Shown here: piece after piece, positions 1-6,890 of the stretch
Layout: every line of letters begins with the position of its first letter
How positions within the stretch are numbered: position 1 is the first letter of the stretch
Source: Candidatus Alloscillospira gallinarum
GTDB taxonomy: Bacteria; Bacillota; Clostridia; Oscillospirales; Oscillospiraceae
Assembly (NCBI GenBank): GCA_904420055.1
Contig: CAJFTV010000107.1
Span: 1-10,256 of the forward strand
Direction of reading: 5' to 3'
Length of the DNA stretch: 10,256 bases
Position numbers and translations under genes: made by a program
Notes under the pieces: generated by a model
Told to the model about the DNA's origin: nothing
What the model saw: only the letters and a program-made list of their open reading frames with translations
Databases searched by the model: none

Positions 1-13
1 CGCCGGATAAATT

Positions 14-928
14 TTACTTGGCTATATACTCTTTTCCATGTTCTCGCCTGTCCCTGTGCTTTAAAAACGACAGTTTCGTCTCACTTATAAGCACAGACAC
101 AAACATCACTGCAAAACCTATTACAAGGCGTATGTCCATTTTTTCGTGGTAAAAAATAACAGAGACAAGCGTCCCGAAAACCGCCTCCAGCGTGAGGAGT
201 ATCGACGCCTGTGTCGCCGGGGTGTTCTTTTGCCCAAAGGTCTGAAGCAGGTAGCACACACCTGTGCAGACAATGCTGAGGTATCCCAGAGAGAACATCG
301 CGCTTGTCGGCACACTGGTCGGAAACGGTTCAAAGCACAGCGCCAGTACCCATGTTATCACCGCTGCGGTTCCAAACTGCACCGCGGTGAGAAGCGCCGG
401 GTTTTTACCCTCAGCGTGCCTGTCAATTGCCATTATGTGCAGCGCGTAGAAAATACCGCACATAAGCGTCAGGGCGTCCCCCTTGTTTATCGACAGGTTT
501 GAATCTATGGAAATTAGCCCCACTCCCAAAATGCAGAGTACCGCCGCTATAAAGTTATATTTGTCGGGCCGCTGCTTTTTGAATATCCAAAATAAAAACG
601 GAGTGATAACACAGTAAGATGCCGTTAAAAACGCATTTTTCCCCGGCGTTGTGTACACAAGGCCGTAGGTCTGTACAATATAGGCCGCAGACAGCAGCAC
701 GCCCATAATTACGCCGCCTTTTATGTACTCCCTGTCAATCTTCTTTATACTCTTAATCCCCAGAAGCAGCAGAAACACCGCCGCCACCGTAAATCTGATT
801 GACAGCAGATACAGCGTGCTTATACTGTCAAGCGTGTTTTTCTGCACCACAAACGACGTTCCCCATATAAGCGTTGTCGCTATAAGTGCAAGCCTTCCCA
901 ACCCCGGATTTTTCTTTTCCAAGACCAC
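14..928 (-). CDS. EamA/DMT-family membrane transporter
   Basis: This 304-residue integral membrane protein belongs to the drug/metabolite transporter superfamily (two EamA repeats, RhaT/YdcZ-like permeases). The substrate cannot be read from sequence; relatives export amino acids or other small metabolites. Ten hydrophobic segments are visible, at roughly 11-29, 37-57, 71-91, 97-116, 124-141, 150-168, 178-198, 208-230, 238-259 and 266-283. The first repeat begins with the family-typical LIWGTSFVVQK (20-30), and the second carries the conserved LEAVFGTL...HEK stretch (247-263). The C-terminus is a short, strongly basic cytoplasmic tail (about 289-304). The start is a GTG that directly follows the helicase stop codon, with an AGGA ribosome site five bases upstream inside the helicase's last codons, so the two genes are almost certainly co-transcribed and translationally coupled. 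The functional link to the helicase is unclear; the pairing may be incidental. The family is secure, the substrate unknown. Confidence 0.9.
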   Translation of the reverse strand: MVLEKKNPGLGRLALIATTLIWGTSFVVQKNTLDSISTLYLLSIRFTVAAVFLLLLGIKSIKKIDREYIKGGVIMGVLLSAAYIVQTYGLVYTTPGKNAFLTASYCVITPFLFWIFKKQRPDKYNFIAAVLCILGVGLISIDSNLSINKGDALTLMCGIFYALHIMAIDRHAEGKNPALLTAVQFGTAAVITWVLALCFEPFPTSVPTSAMFSLGYLSIVCTGVCYLLQTFGQKNTPATQASILLTLEAVFGTLVSVIFYHEKMDIRLVIGFAVMFVSVLISETKLSFLKHRDRREHGKEYIAK

Positions 929-3394
929 TCAAATCCTTTCCATGAATGAAACTGCTGAATTGTGCATAAGGCGCTTCACAGCCCCGTCTTCAAACCGCAC
1001 CTCCATAAGCGCGTCGTTCCCGGTGGGCTGAATTTTTGTCACAACGCCGCTCCCAAACGCCTTGTGCTTTACCCTGTCGCCCACGGAAAAGGCAGGCGCA
1101 AACTTTCCGGAGGGTGCGGCCGGGGCCACGGGAGCCGGCCTTGTTATCTTCGGCTTTCTGCGCTGGGCATAACTTCCATATCCGCCCTGTCCCTGAGTGC
1201 GGTTCTGGTAGGTATATTCCCGGCTGCGCTCTCCGGCGCTCTCCGTGCCGGAGTCCCAGATGCCGCCCTCTCCGCCAAAGGCAAACGCGGACACCGCGGG
1301 CTTTTGTATGTGTTCCGGGTCTATCTCGTCAATAAAACGTGATACTTTTCCCGATATTGTCTTTCCAAAGAGCATTCTTCTTTTGGCGCAGGTGAAATAC
1401 AGCTCCTTTTTTGCCCTGGTTATGGCAACATAGCAGAGCCGCCGCTCTTCTTCCATCTCCTCCGCCTCTCCTATTGTGCGGGCGCCGGGGAAAATTCCCT
1501 CCTCAGTACCCACAATGAACACAGTGGGGAACTCAAGGCCCTTTGCGCTGTGCATTGTCATCATGGCAACACACTCGCCGCCCCCGAGCTGTTCCAAATC
1601 CGTGTAGAGGGAGATTTCATCTAAAAATGACGCCAGGTTCCCCTCCGGATTTTCCCGCATATAAGATATGATGTTCGTCTTAAACTCCCGGATATTCTCT
1701 ATTCTTGTGAGGTTTTCGTCCGTCTGCTTCTCCTCCAGCGCCCGGACATACCCCGTCCTGTCCAAAATCTCCTCATAAAGGACGTCAATAGGCTCGTTTT
1801 CCGCCACATCACGCAGGGCATGTATGAGGTTTGTAAACTGGGCAAGCTTTCCTGCGCTGCGCGCAAGCTCCTCAAAGTTTTTGGCCTCCTCCATGACCTG
1901 AAACACCGATTTTCCCGTCTCGGCCGCAATCGCCTGAACCCGCTCAAGGGTTGTGTTTCCTATGCCGCGTGCAGGCTGGTTTACAATGCGCACAAGCCTT
2001 AAATCGTCCCCCGGGTTTGAAATCACGCTGAGATATGCCAGCATATCCTTAATCTCCGCGCGGTCAAAAAACTTTGTGCCTCCGATTACCCTGTAGGGTA
2101 TGCCGCTTCTCTTAAACGCAAATTCAAGCTGATTTGACTGTGCGTTCATTCTGTACAGCACCGCAAAGTCCCCAAAAGAGGCGCCTGCCGCCACCCCGGC
2201 GATTACCTTTCCTGCCACATACTGAGCCTCGTCCCGCTCGTCATTTGCTACGTAAAGGACCGGTTTTTCCCCCAGCTCTCCGGCAGTCCAGAGGTTTTTT
2301 CCCTTGCGCCCCAGGTTGTGCTTTATTACGCTGTTGGCGGCGGCCAGGATATGCCCCGTTGACCTGTAGTTCTGCTCAAGGCGTATCGTCCGTGCATTTT
2401 TGTACTGCTTTTCAAAGCTCAGAATATTCTCAACCGTGGCGCCGCGGAAGCGGTAAATGCTCTGGTCGTCATCTCCCACTACGCAGATATTGTTGTATCC
2501 CCCCGCCAGAGTTGAAGCCAAAAGATACTGCAGGTTGTTGGTATCCTGATACTCGTCAATCAAGACGTACTTAAACTTTCTCCTGTAGTAATCCCTGACC
2601 TCAGCGTTGGACAAAAGCAGCTTCACCGTAAGCATGATAAGGTCGTCAAAGTCCACGGCGTTTGCCTTTTTCAGCCGGTTTGAGTATTCAAGGTATATCC
2701 TTCCGATGTTTCTCTTCCGCACGTCCCCGCTCTCGGCCGCCTTTGCGGCATATTTTTCCGGGTCCTGCATGGAGTCCTTTGCACGGCTTATCTGGGACAT
2801 TATGCTGCGGTAGTTGTACATCTTGTCGTCCAGATTGAACTCCTTTATTATTCGCTTTACAAGCGCTCCGCAGTCCGACGTGTCATAAATCGTAAAGCTG
2901 CGGTCATAACCTATCTTGTCGATATCCCTGCGGAGTATGCGCACACAGGCAGAGTGAAACGTCATAGCCCACACGTCCCCGGCCCGCTCTCCAATACTCC
3001 TGCCAAGGCGCTCTTTCAGCTCGTCAGCCGCTTTGTTCGTGAATGTTATGGCTATTATCCGCCAGGGGTCTGCCGGGTCCATTTTGCACAGTTCTTCCGC
3101 CCTTGCGCGGTCCGCGCTCTCCCCTTTCAGATATCCCTCCAAAAAGGCAAGGTCCTCCTCTGTCACACATTCAGGCACCTCGGTACTGTCTGAGCCCTGG
3201 CCGTACTTTATAATATTTCCAATGCGGTTTATAAGCACCGTGGTCTTCCCGCTGCCCGCACCGGCCAGAATTAAAAGCGGCCCCTGAGTGGTCATTACCG
3301 CCTGACGCTGCATATCGTTTAAAAACGAGTATTCTCCCGCAATATACTCTCTTCTGGCCTTTACAAATCTATCTTTTAATATACCCTCAAGCAT
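929..3394 (-). CDS. pcrA: UvrD/PcrA-type ATP-dependent 3'-5' DNA helicase
   Basis: This superfamily 1A helicase of 821 residues unwinds DNA in nucleotide excision repair, replication restart and removal of recombinase or stalled RNA polymerase. All motifs are present: Q-motif LNDMQRQAV (25-33), Walker A GAGSGKT (45-51), motif Ia AITFTNKAA (115-123), Walker B IDEYQD (279-284), motif III GDDDQSIYRFRGA (307-319), motif IV LEQNYRS (339-345), motif V MTMHSAKGLEF (612-622) and motif VI YVAITRAKKE (655-664). A low-complexity linker (about 700-765) leads to a C-terminal Tudor-like module (769-821, GDRVKHKAFGSGVV) typical of PcrA/UvrD, which binds RNA polymerase in characterised members. At 821 residues it is longer than the roughly 740 of Bacillus PcrA, mainly from an acidic insert at about 65-108 and the linker. 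The start is an ATG with AAGGAG (3403-3408) eight bases upstream. It shares a transcript with the downstream transporter. Confidence 0.95.
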   Translation of the reverse strand: MLEGILKDRFVKARREYIAGEYSFLNDMQRQAVMTTQGPLLILAGAGSGKTTVLINRIGNIIKYGQGSDSTEVPECVTEEDLAFLEGYLKGESADRARAEELCKMDPADPWRIIAITFTNKAADELKERLGRSIGERAGDVWAMTFHSACVRILRRDIDKIGYDRSFTIYDTSDCGALVKRIIKEFNLDDKMYNYRSIMSQISRAKDSMQDPEKYAAKAAESGDVRKRNIGRIYLEYSNRLKKANAVDFDDLIMLTVKLLLSNAEVRDYYRRKFKYVLIDEYQDTNNLQYLLASTLAGGYNNICVVGDDDQSIYRFRGATVENILSFEKQYKNARTIRLEQNYRSTGHILAAANSVIKHNLGRKGKNLWTAGELGEKPVLYVANDERDEAQYVAGKVIAGVAAGASFGDFAVLYRMNAQSNQLEFAFKRSGIPYRVIGGTKFFDRAEIKDMLAYLSVISNPGDDLRLVRIVNQPARGIGNTTLERVQAIAAETGKSVFQVMEEAKNFEELARSAGKLAQFTNLIHALRDVAENEPIDVLYEEILDRTGYVRALEEKQTDENLTRIENIREFKTNIISYMRENPEGNLASFLDEISLYTDLEQLGGGECVAMMTMHSAKGLEFPTVFIVGTEEGIFPGARTIGEAEEMEEERRLCYVAITRAKKELYFTCAKRRMLFGKTISGKVSRFIDEIDPEHIQKPAVSAFAFGGEGGIWDSGTESAGERSREYTYQNRTQGQGGYGSYAQRRKPKITRPAPVAPAAPSGKFAPAFSVGDRVKHKAFGSGVVTKIQPTGNDALMEVRFEDGAVKRLMHNSAVSFMERI

Positions 3395-3402
3395 TTTTAT
3401 AT

Positions 3403-3408
3403 CTCCTT
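3403..3408 (-). promoter_or_regulatory. Ribosome binding site of pcrA/uvrD
   Basis: Reading the minus strand, AAGGAG lies eight bases before the ATG at 3394. It supports this start and argues against any upstream extension. Confidence 0.8.
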
Positions 3409-3427
3409 AACGCAAAAGCGCCATAAA

Positions 3428-3456
3428 AGTATATACTATCCTGCCGTTTTTTGCAA
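3428..3456 (-). promoter_or_regulatory. Sigma-A-type promoter for pcrA and transporter
   Basis: On the minus strand, TTGCAA (3456-3451, four of six matches to the -35 consensus) is followed after exactly 17 bases by TATACT (3433-3428, five of six matches to the -10). The predicted transcript start is near 3421, giving a leader of about 27 bases before the helicase ATG. This is motif evidence only; position and spacing fit a simple housekeeping promoter. Confidence 0.6.
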
Positions 3457-3673
3457 TGTGCAAACTATTTCAAAGCTTGTCCTCGGTTTAAAGCCCCAAT
3501 AGTAAAAATCACATTATACCGCCCGGAATTGCCGCAGTATTGCCCGCCGCAGAAACTTGCTGTCACTTATATCCGTCTCCGTCCGGCTGCTTTTAATCCG
3601 CTGAAACAATTCATCGGAAAATTTACACATACTGCCGCCCCTATTTTTCGTCGTTATTCACACTGCCCGCTTG
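3457..3673. other. Spacer between divergent promoters, no gene seen
   Basis: About 217 bases lie between the helicase promoter and the pyr promoter. An open frame crosses it on the plus strand (3451-3699), but it has no ribosome binding site, no recognisable protein features, and ends past the pyr -35 element. No convincing RNA gene, riboswitch or long inverted repeat was found by eye. An operator could lie here, but none is recognisable. Confidence 0.5.
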
Positions 3674-3702
3674 TTGACAAGGCGGGCCGCTGCTGGTAGA
3701 AT
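3674..3702 (+). promoter_or_regulatory. Promoter of the pyr operon (extended -10)
   Basis: A perfect -35 TTGACA (3674-3679) is followed by a 17-base spacer and TAGAAT (3697-3702, five of six matches). A TG one base ahead of the -10 (3694-3695) makes it an extended -10. Transcription should start at about 3709-3711, leaving an untranslated leader of roughly 240 bases before pyrC. Such a strong promoter with a long leader is what one expects when control is exercised after initiation, by attenuation. Confidence 0.8.
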
Positions 3703-3730
3703 ATACAAAAGTATTGAAAGAGCTACCCAC

Positions 3731-3829
3731 ATGCCTGTAAGACAGCATATCCTCCCCGCCGGCATCTGCGGTTTTTGTGTTGTCTTGCGTCCAGCGCAGG
3801 GCTTTTTTTCTGCGCAAAAGTGCGGATAA
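3731..3829 (+). CDS. Putative 32-residue pyr leader peptide
   Basis: A short ORF begins about 21 bases after the predicted transcript start, with a weak purine-rich ribosome site GAAAGAG (3716-3722) eight bases upstream of the ATG, and ends at TAA 3827-3829. The product starts MPVRQHILPAGICGFC and ends GFFSAQKCG. It is too short to have a recognisable domain; its likely value is in being translated. Codons 14-19 form a U-rich run and codons 24-27 cover the T7 run of the proposed attenuator, so a ribosome closely following RNA polymerase would cover the terminator stem. The beginning loosely resembles the E. coli pyrBI leader peptide (which I recall as starting MVQCVRHFVLP), but this may be chance. 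It could instead be a fortuitous open frame; the weak ribosome site is the main argument against it. Confidence 0.45.
   Translation: MPVRQHILPAGICGFCVVLRPAQGFFSAQKCG
3761..3809 (+). terminator. Candidate transcription attenuator in pyr leader
   Basis: The RNA can form a stem between 3761-3770 (GGCATCTGCG) and 3795-3803 (CGCAGGGCT). Five consecutive Watson-Crick pairs adjoin the loop; a G-U pair, a bulged A at 3764, two G-C pairs and a final G-U pair follow. The 3' arm runs directly into seven Ts (3803-3809), the hallmark of an intrinsic terminator. The 24-base loop (3771-3794) is U-rich, which could slow RNA polymerase when UTP is scarce. The loop is larger than in most terminators, so stability is uncertain. 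Two competing hairpins exist: CCGC/GCGG (3756-3759 with 3768-3771, followed by five Ts), which ties up the 5' arm, and GCGCAG/CTGCGC (3794-3799 with 3810-3815), which ties up the 3' arm. Confidence 0.5.
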
Positions 3830-3864
3830 GCATTCCGCGGCGCTGTCTGCCGGCGCGGATTTAA

Positions 3865-3894
3865 GCGCGGCAAGCGTGTGATACGCCCCCGCGC
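3865..3894 (+). other. GC-rich hairpin in pyr leader downstream of T-run
   Basis: GCGCGG (3865-3870) pairs with CCGCGC (3889-3894); a second stem GCGT (3874-3877) with ACGC (3883-3886) forms inside it across a 3x2 internal loop, leaving a five-base loop. It is not followed by a T-run, so it is not a classical terminator. It ends 57 bases before the pyrC ATG, leaving the ribosome site free. Possible roles are transcript stability, a pause or protein binding; none is demonstrated. Confidence 0.5.
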
Positions 3895-3941
3895 AGTATA
3901 CGGCTTTGCAATGAGTTAAGCACGCACAGAGTTCTATGTCT

Positions 3942-3947
3942 GAGGTG
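3942..3947 (+). promoter_or_regulatory. Ribosome binding site of pyrC
   Basis: GAGGTG lies four bases before the ATG at 3952; the complement to 16S rRNA continues into the following A. It fixes the pyrC start. Confidence 0.7.
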
Positions 3948-3951
3948 AACT

Positions 3952-5202
3952 ATGAATTACATACTCAAAAATCTCAATATGTTCGGCTCTGACTGCCGCG
4001 TTATTTACATTGAAAACGGCGTCATAAGCTCAAAATTCAATTACGACAGTTCCCACTGTGAAGAAATTGACTGCGGTGGTCTTACTGCTTTTCCCGGCTT
4101 TGTTGATGTACATGTTCATCTACGTGAGCCGGGATTTTCTTATAAGGAGACTATAAAAACCGGCTCTCTTGCCGGGGCAGCCGGAGGATATACGGCCTTA
4201 GGTGCAATGCCGAACCTCTCCCCCGTGCCGGACTGTCCGGAAAATCTTGACATGCAGCTAAAGCTGATAGAAAAAGACGCGGCCATATGCGTTATGCCCT
4301 ACGGCTCCATAACATTGGGGGAAAAGGGTGAAAAACTATCAGACATGGAGGGTATGGCGGAGAGTGTCATCGCCTTCTCCGACGACGGCAAGGGCGTCCA
4401 GGACGAGGGCATTATGCGCGCGGCCATGGAAAAGGCAAAATCCCTTGGCAGGATAATCGCCGCCCACTGCGAGGACGAGTCCCTTCTTTTCGGCGGCTGC
4501 ATACACGACGGGGAGTATGCCAGGTCCCACAATATTCCCGGCATATCCTCCGAGAGCGAATGGCGGCAGATTGAGCGCGACATACGCCTTGCCGCCGACA
4601 CCGGCTGCGCCTATCACGTATGCCACGTGTCAGCGAAGGAATCCGTGGAGCTAATCCGCGACGCTAAAAAAAGCGGCGTTGACATCACCTGCGAGACAGC
4701 ACCACACTATCTCGTGTTTAACGACACACAGTTAAAAGACCTCGGCAGTTTCCGCATGAACCCGCCAATCCGGTCCGAGGGCGACCGTCTCGCCCTTATA
4801 GACGGCATTTTAGACGGCACTGTGGACATGATTGCCACCGACCACGCACCCCACTCAAAGGAGGAGAAGTCCCGCGGCCTTACAGGCAGTCTCAACGGCA
4901 TTGTAGGACTTGAAACGGCTTTTCCTGTGCTCTACACAAAGCTTGTGAAGGCCGGTGTAATCACCCTGCAAAAGCTCATAGAGCTCATGCACTTTAACCC
5001 GTGCCGGCGCTTCGGAATAGATATGGGGACAGCCCCCGGCCAGGCAGCCGGCCTGACACTGTTTGACCTTGACAGGGAGTATATAATAAATCCGGCAGAT
5101 TTTCAGTCCATGGGAAGAAGCACGCCTTTCGCCGGAATGGCAGTAACCGGCAGGTGCCTTATGACCGTGTGCGGCGATAAAATCCCCTGGAGACAGATTT
5201 AA
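3952..5202 (+). CDS. pyrC: Dihydroorotase, first gene of pyr operon
   Basis: Dihydroorotase is the zinc amidohydrolase that interconverts N-carbamoyl-L-aspartate and L-dihydroorotate, step three of cytosolic UMP synthesis. At 416 residues it matches the long (class I, Bacillus/Aquifex-like) form rather than the roughly 350-residue E. coli form. Metal and substrate motifs are all visible: HVHLREPG with the HxH pair at 54 and 56, FSDDG (142-146) supplying the bridging aspartate used in this class instead of a carboxylated lysine, AHCED with His172, HVCHVS with His225, ETAPHYL (248-254), the substrate-binding MNPPIR (269-274) and TDHAPH with the catalytic Asp297. Nothing essential is missing, so it should be active. 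It is preceded by a long leader with a candidate attenuator and followed after 48 bases by pyrK. Confidence 0.96.
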   Translation: MNYILKNLNMFGSDCRVIYIENGVISSKFNYDSSHCEEIDCGGLTAFPGFVDVHVHLREPGFSYKETIKTGSLAGAAGGYTALGAMPNLSPVPDCPENLDMQLKLIEKDAAICVMPYGSITLGEKGEKLSDMEGMAESVIAFSDDGKGVQDEGIMRAAMEKAKSLGRIIAAHCEDESLLFGGCIHDGEYARSHNIPGISSESEWRQIERDIRLAADTGCAYHVCHVSAKESVELIRDAKKSGVDITCETAPHYLVFNDTQLKDLGSFRMNPPIRSEGDRLALIDGILDGTVDMIATDHAPHSKEEKSRGLTGSLNGIVGLETAFPVLYTKLVKAGVITLQKLIELMHFNPCRRFGIDMGTAPGQAAGLTLFDLDREYIINPADFQSMGRSTPFAGMAVTGRCLMTVCGDKIPWRQI

Positions 5203-5250
5203 ATACACCGCCGGTAGCCTGCCAGGCGGCAAAATGGAGAGATACAAGAC
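5203..5250 (+). other. pyrC-pyrK spacer with small hairpin
   Basis: This 48-base gap contains a five-pair stem CCGCC/GGCGG (5208-5212 with 5225-5229) and the GGAGAG ribosome site of pyrK (5236-5241, nine bases before its ATG). There is no T-run after the stem, so a terminator is unlikely; it may only space or stabilise the message. Confidence 0.5.
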
Positions 5251-5985
5251 ATGCTGAAAAGTATTTTTACTGTAAAAGACAACAGCAAAATTGCAAAAAA
5301 CACCTTTGAGATGAAGCTTCGCGGCGATATTTCCCACATAACCGCTCCCGGGCAGTTTGTGAATATCCAGCTTGACGGCTTCTATCTCCGGCGTCCCATC
5401 TCCGTGTGCGACGCGGAGGAGGGTGTCCTCACAATCATATACAAAGCTGTAGGCCGCGGCACGGAGTACATGTCCGGCCTTGCCTCCGGAGCAAAGCTGG
5501 ATATCCTCTCCGGCCTTGGAAACGGATACGATATGAAAAAGTCGGGCGAGGCGCCCCTTTTAATCGGCGGGGGTGCCGGTGTGCCGCCCATGTACATGCT
5601 GTGCAAAAAACTCACAGCGGCGGGGAAAAAATGCAGGGTAATTCTCGGCTTCAACACGGCAGATGAGGTGTTTTATGCCGACAGGTTTGAGGCCCTTGGT
5701 GCTGAAGTCACCGTCGCGACAGCGGACGGGAGCACAGGCACAAAAGGCTTTGTGACAGACTGCATTCCCAAAGGCGGGTACACCCACTTTTATACCTGCG
5801 GTCCGGAGCCCATGCTAAAGGCGGTTTACTCCGCCACCGGAGAGATATCAGGACAATTCAGCTTTGAGGAGCGCATGGGCTGCGGCTTTGGCGCCTGTGT
5901 GGGCTGCACCTGTGAGACAAAGTACGGAAACAAGCGCATATGCCGGGACGGCCCCGTGCTCACGAAGGAGGAGATTGTATGGTAA
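5251..5985 (+). CDS. pyrK: Dihydroorotate dehydrogenase B, electron-transfer subunit
   Basis: PyrK carries FAD and a [2Fe-2S] cluster and passes electrons from the FMN of PyrD to NAD+, forming the heterotetrameric class 1B enzyme in the cytosol. Its 244 residues are slightly shorter than the usual 250-260. A ferredoxin-reductase-like fold is shown by the FAD-binding RRPIS (47-51), GRGT (69-71 region) and GLGNGYD (88-94), followed by the nucleotide-binding glycine loop IGGGAGVPP (105-113). Cluster ligands are Cys211, Cys216, Cys219 and Cys231 (CGFGACVGC...C), with an extra Cys221 that is probably not a ligand. The gene overlaps pyrD by seven bases, consistent with equal production of the two partners. 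A different oxidoreductase subunit is unlikely because pyrD is adjacent. Confidence 0.95.
   Translation: MLKSIFTVKDNSKIAKNTFEMKLRGDISHITAPGQFVNIQLDGFYLRRPISVCDAEEGVLTIIYKAVGRGTEYMSGLASGAKLDILSGLGNGYDMKKSGEAPLLIGGGAGVPPMYMLCKKLTAAGKKCRVILGFNTADEVFYADRFEALGAEVTVATADGSTGTKGFVTDCIPKGGYTHFYTCGPEPMLKAVYSATGEISGQFSFEERMGCGFGACVGCTCETKYGNKRICRDGPVLTKEEIVW
5965..5971 (+). promoter_or_regulatory. Ribosome binding site deciding the pyrD start
   Basis: AAGGAGG, a near-perfect anti-16S match inside the end of pyrK, lies seven bases before the ATG at 5979. It selects that start over the in-frame ATG 39 bases further upstream at 5940, which lacks such a site. Confidence 0.9.
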
Positions 5986-6890
5986 ACACTTCTGTAGAGC
6001 TCTTAGGGCTCACTCTCTCAAATCCCGTAATACCCGCCAGCGGCACATTTGGCTTCGGATATGAATTTGCCGACTGGTATGACATAAATATTCTGGGTTC
6101 AATAAGCTTTAAGGGCACCACAAAAGAGCCCCGTTTTGGCAATCCCACCCCCCGCATAGCGGAGACTGCCTCCGGCATGCTGAACTCAGTCGGCCTGCAA
6201 AATCCGGGCGTCCACGCGGTCATATCAGAGGAACTGCCAAAGCTCCAAAAGGTGTATTCAAAGCCGGTTATCGCAAACGTATCCGGCTTTTCAATAGACG
6301 AGTACGTATACTGCTGTGAGCTCATGGACAGCGCCCCGCAGGTAGGCATAATAGAGGTGAACATCAGCTGCCCCAATGTCCACAACGGGGGCTTAAGCTT
6401 CGGCACACTGCCCGCCTCTGCCGCCGAGGTGACAAGGGCTGTCAAGGCCGTCACCAAAAAGCCGGTAATTATGAAGCTCTCCCCCAACGTCACAGATATA
6501 TGTGAGATTGCACGCGCCTGTGAAGATGCGGGCGCCGACGGGGTGAGCCTTATAAACACACTCATGGGTATGCGCATTGATTTAAAGCGACGCTGCCCAA
6601 TACTGAAAAATACTACAGGGGGTCTTTCCGGCCCTGCGGTGTTCCCTGTGGCCCTTAGAATGGTTTATCAGGTGTACTCCGCAGTTAATATCCCCATAAT
6701 CGGTATGGGCGGCGTTTCCTCTGCCGAGGACGTAATTGAAATGATGCTCGCCGGGGCAAGCGCGGTTCAGGTGGGCGCGGCAAACCTTGTAAACCCATAT
6801 GCCTGCAGGGACATAATAAACGCCCTGCCGGCGGCCATGGAAAAGTACGGAATAGACAGTCTTGAGAGTATTATCGGAGGTGCACACTGA
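5979..6890 (+). CDS. pyrD: Dihydroorotate dehydrogenase B, catalytic subunit
   Basis: This FMN enzyme with a TIM-barrel fold oxidises dihydroorotate to orotate and works with PyrK to use NAD+, which marks it as class 1B. From the ATG at 5979 it is 303 residues, the normal family length. The substrate and FMN loop runs through SFKGTT (43-48), then KEPRFGNPTPR (49-59) and LNSVGLQNPG (68-77). The active-site base is Cys131 in NISCPN (128-133), where quinone-linked class 2 enzymes have serine. KLSPNVTDI (166-174) and IIGMGGVSSAEDV (240-252) form the FMN phosphate side. There is no N-terminal membrane segment, again arguing against class 2. Its TGA shares an A with the pyrF start codon, so translation of the two is coupled. 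Confidence 0.96.
   Translation: MVNTSVELLGLTLSNPVIPASGTFGFGYEFADWYDINILGSISFKGTTKEPRFGNPTPRIAETASGMLNSVGLQNPGVHAVISEELPKLQKVYSKPVIANVSGFSIDEYVYCCELMDSAPQVGIIEVNISCPNVHNGGLSFGTLPASAAEVTRAVKAVTKKPVIMKLSPNVTDICEIARACEDAGADGVSLINTLMGMRIDLKRRCPILKNTTGGLSGPAVFPVALRMVYQVYSAVNIPIIGMGGVSSAEDVIEMMLAGASAVQVGAANLVNPYACRDIINALPAAMEKYGIDSLESIIGGAH

Noticed and set aside
3451..3699. 82-codon open frame upstream of the pyr promoter
   Set aside because: No ribosome binding site, no recognisable protein features, starts inside the helicase promoter and runs through the pyr -35 and into the -10.
3789..3803. PyrR-binding-loop look-alike (GTCCAGCGCAGGGCT)
   Set aside because: It shares TCC, G, AGG and CT with the Bacillus PyrR consensus ARUCCNGNGAGGYU but needs extra bases to align, and it lies in the 3' arm of the proposed terminator rather than in an upstream anti-antiterminator. 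No pyrR gene is present in the window.
3658..3873. 71-codon minus-strand frame across the pyr leader
   Set aside because: It is the complement of the leader's structured region, lacks a ribosome site, and its hydrophobic look follows from the GC-rich leader composition.
5940..5978. Upstream in-frame ATG extending pyrD by 13 residues
   Set aside because: The extension would lie ahead of the near-perfect AAGGAGG that serves the ATG at 5979, and it adds no conserved residues.
5960..6577. 205-codon minus-strand frame opposite pyrD
   Set aside because: It is a shadow of pyrD; the plus-strand product has every class 1B motif, while this frame shows no family resemblance or ribosome site.
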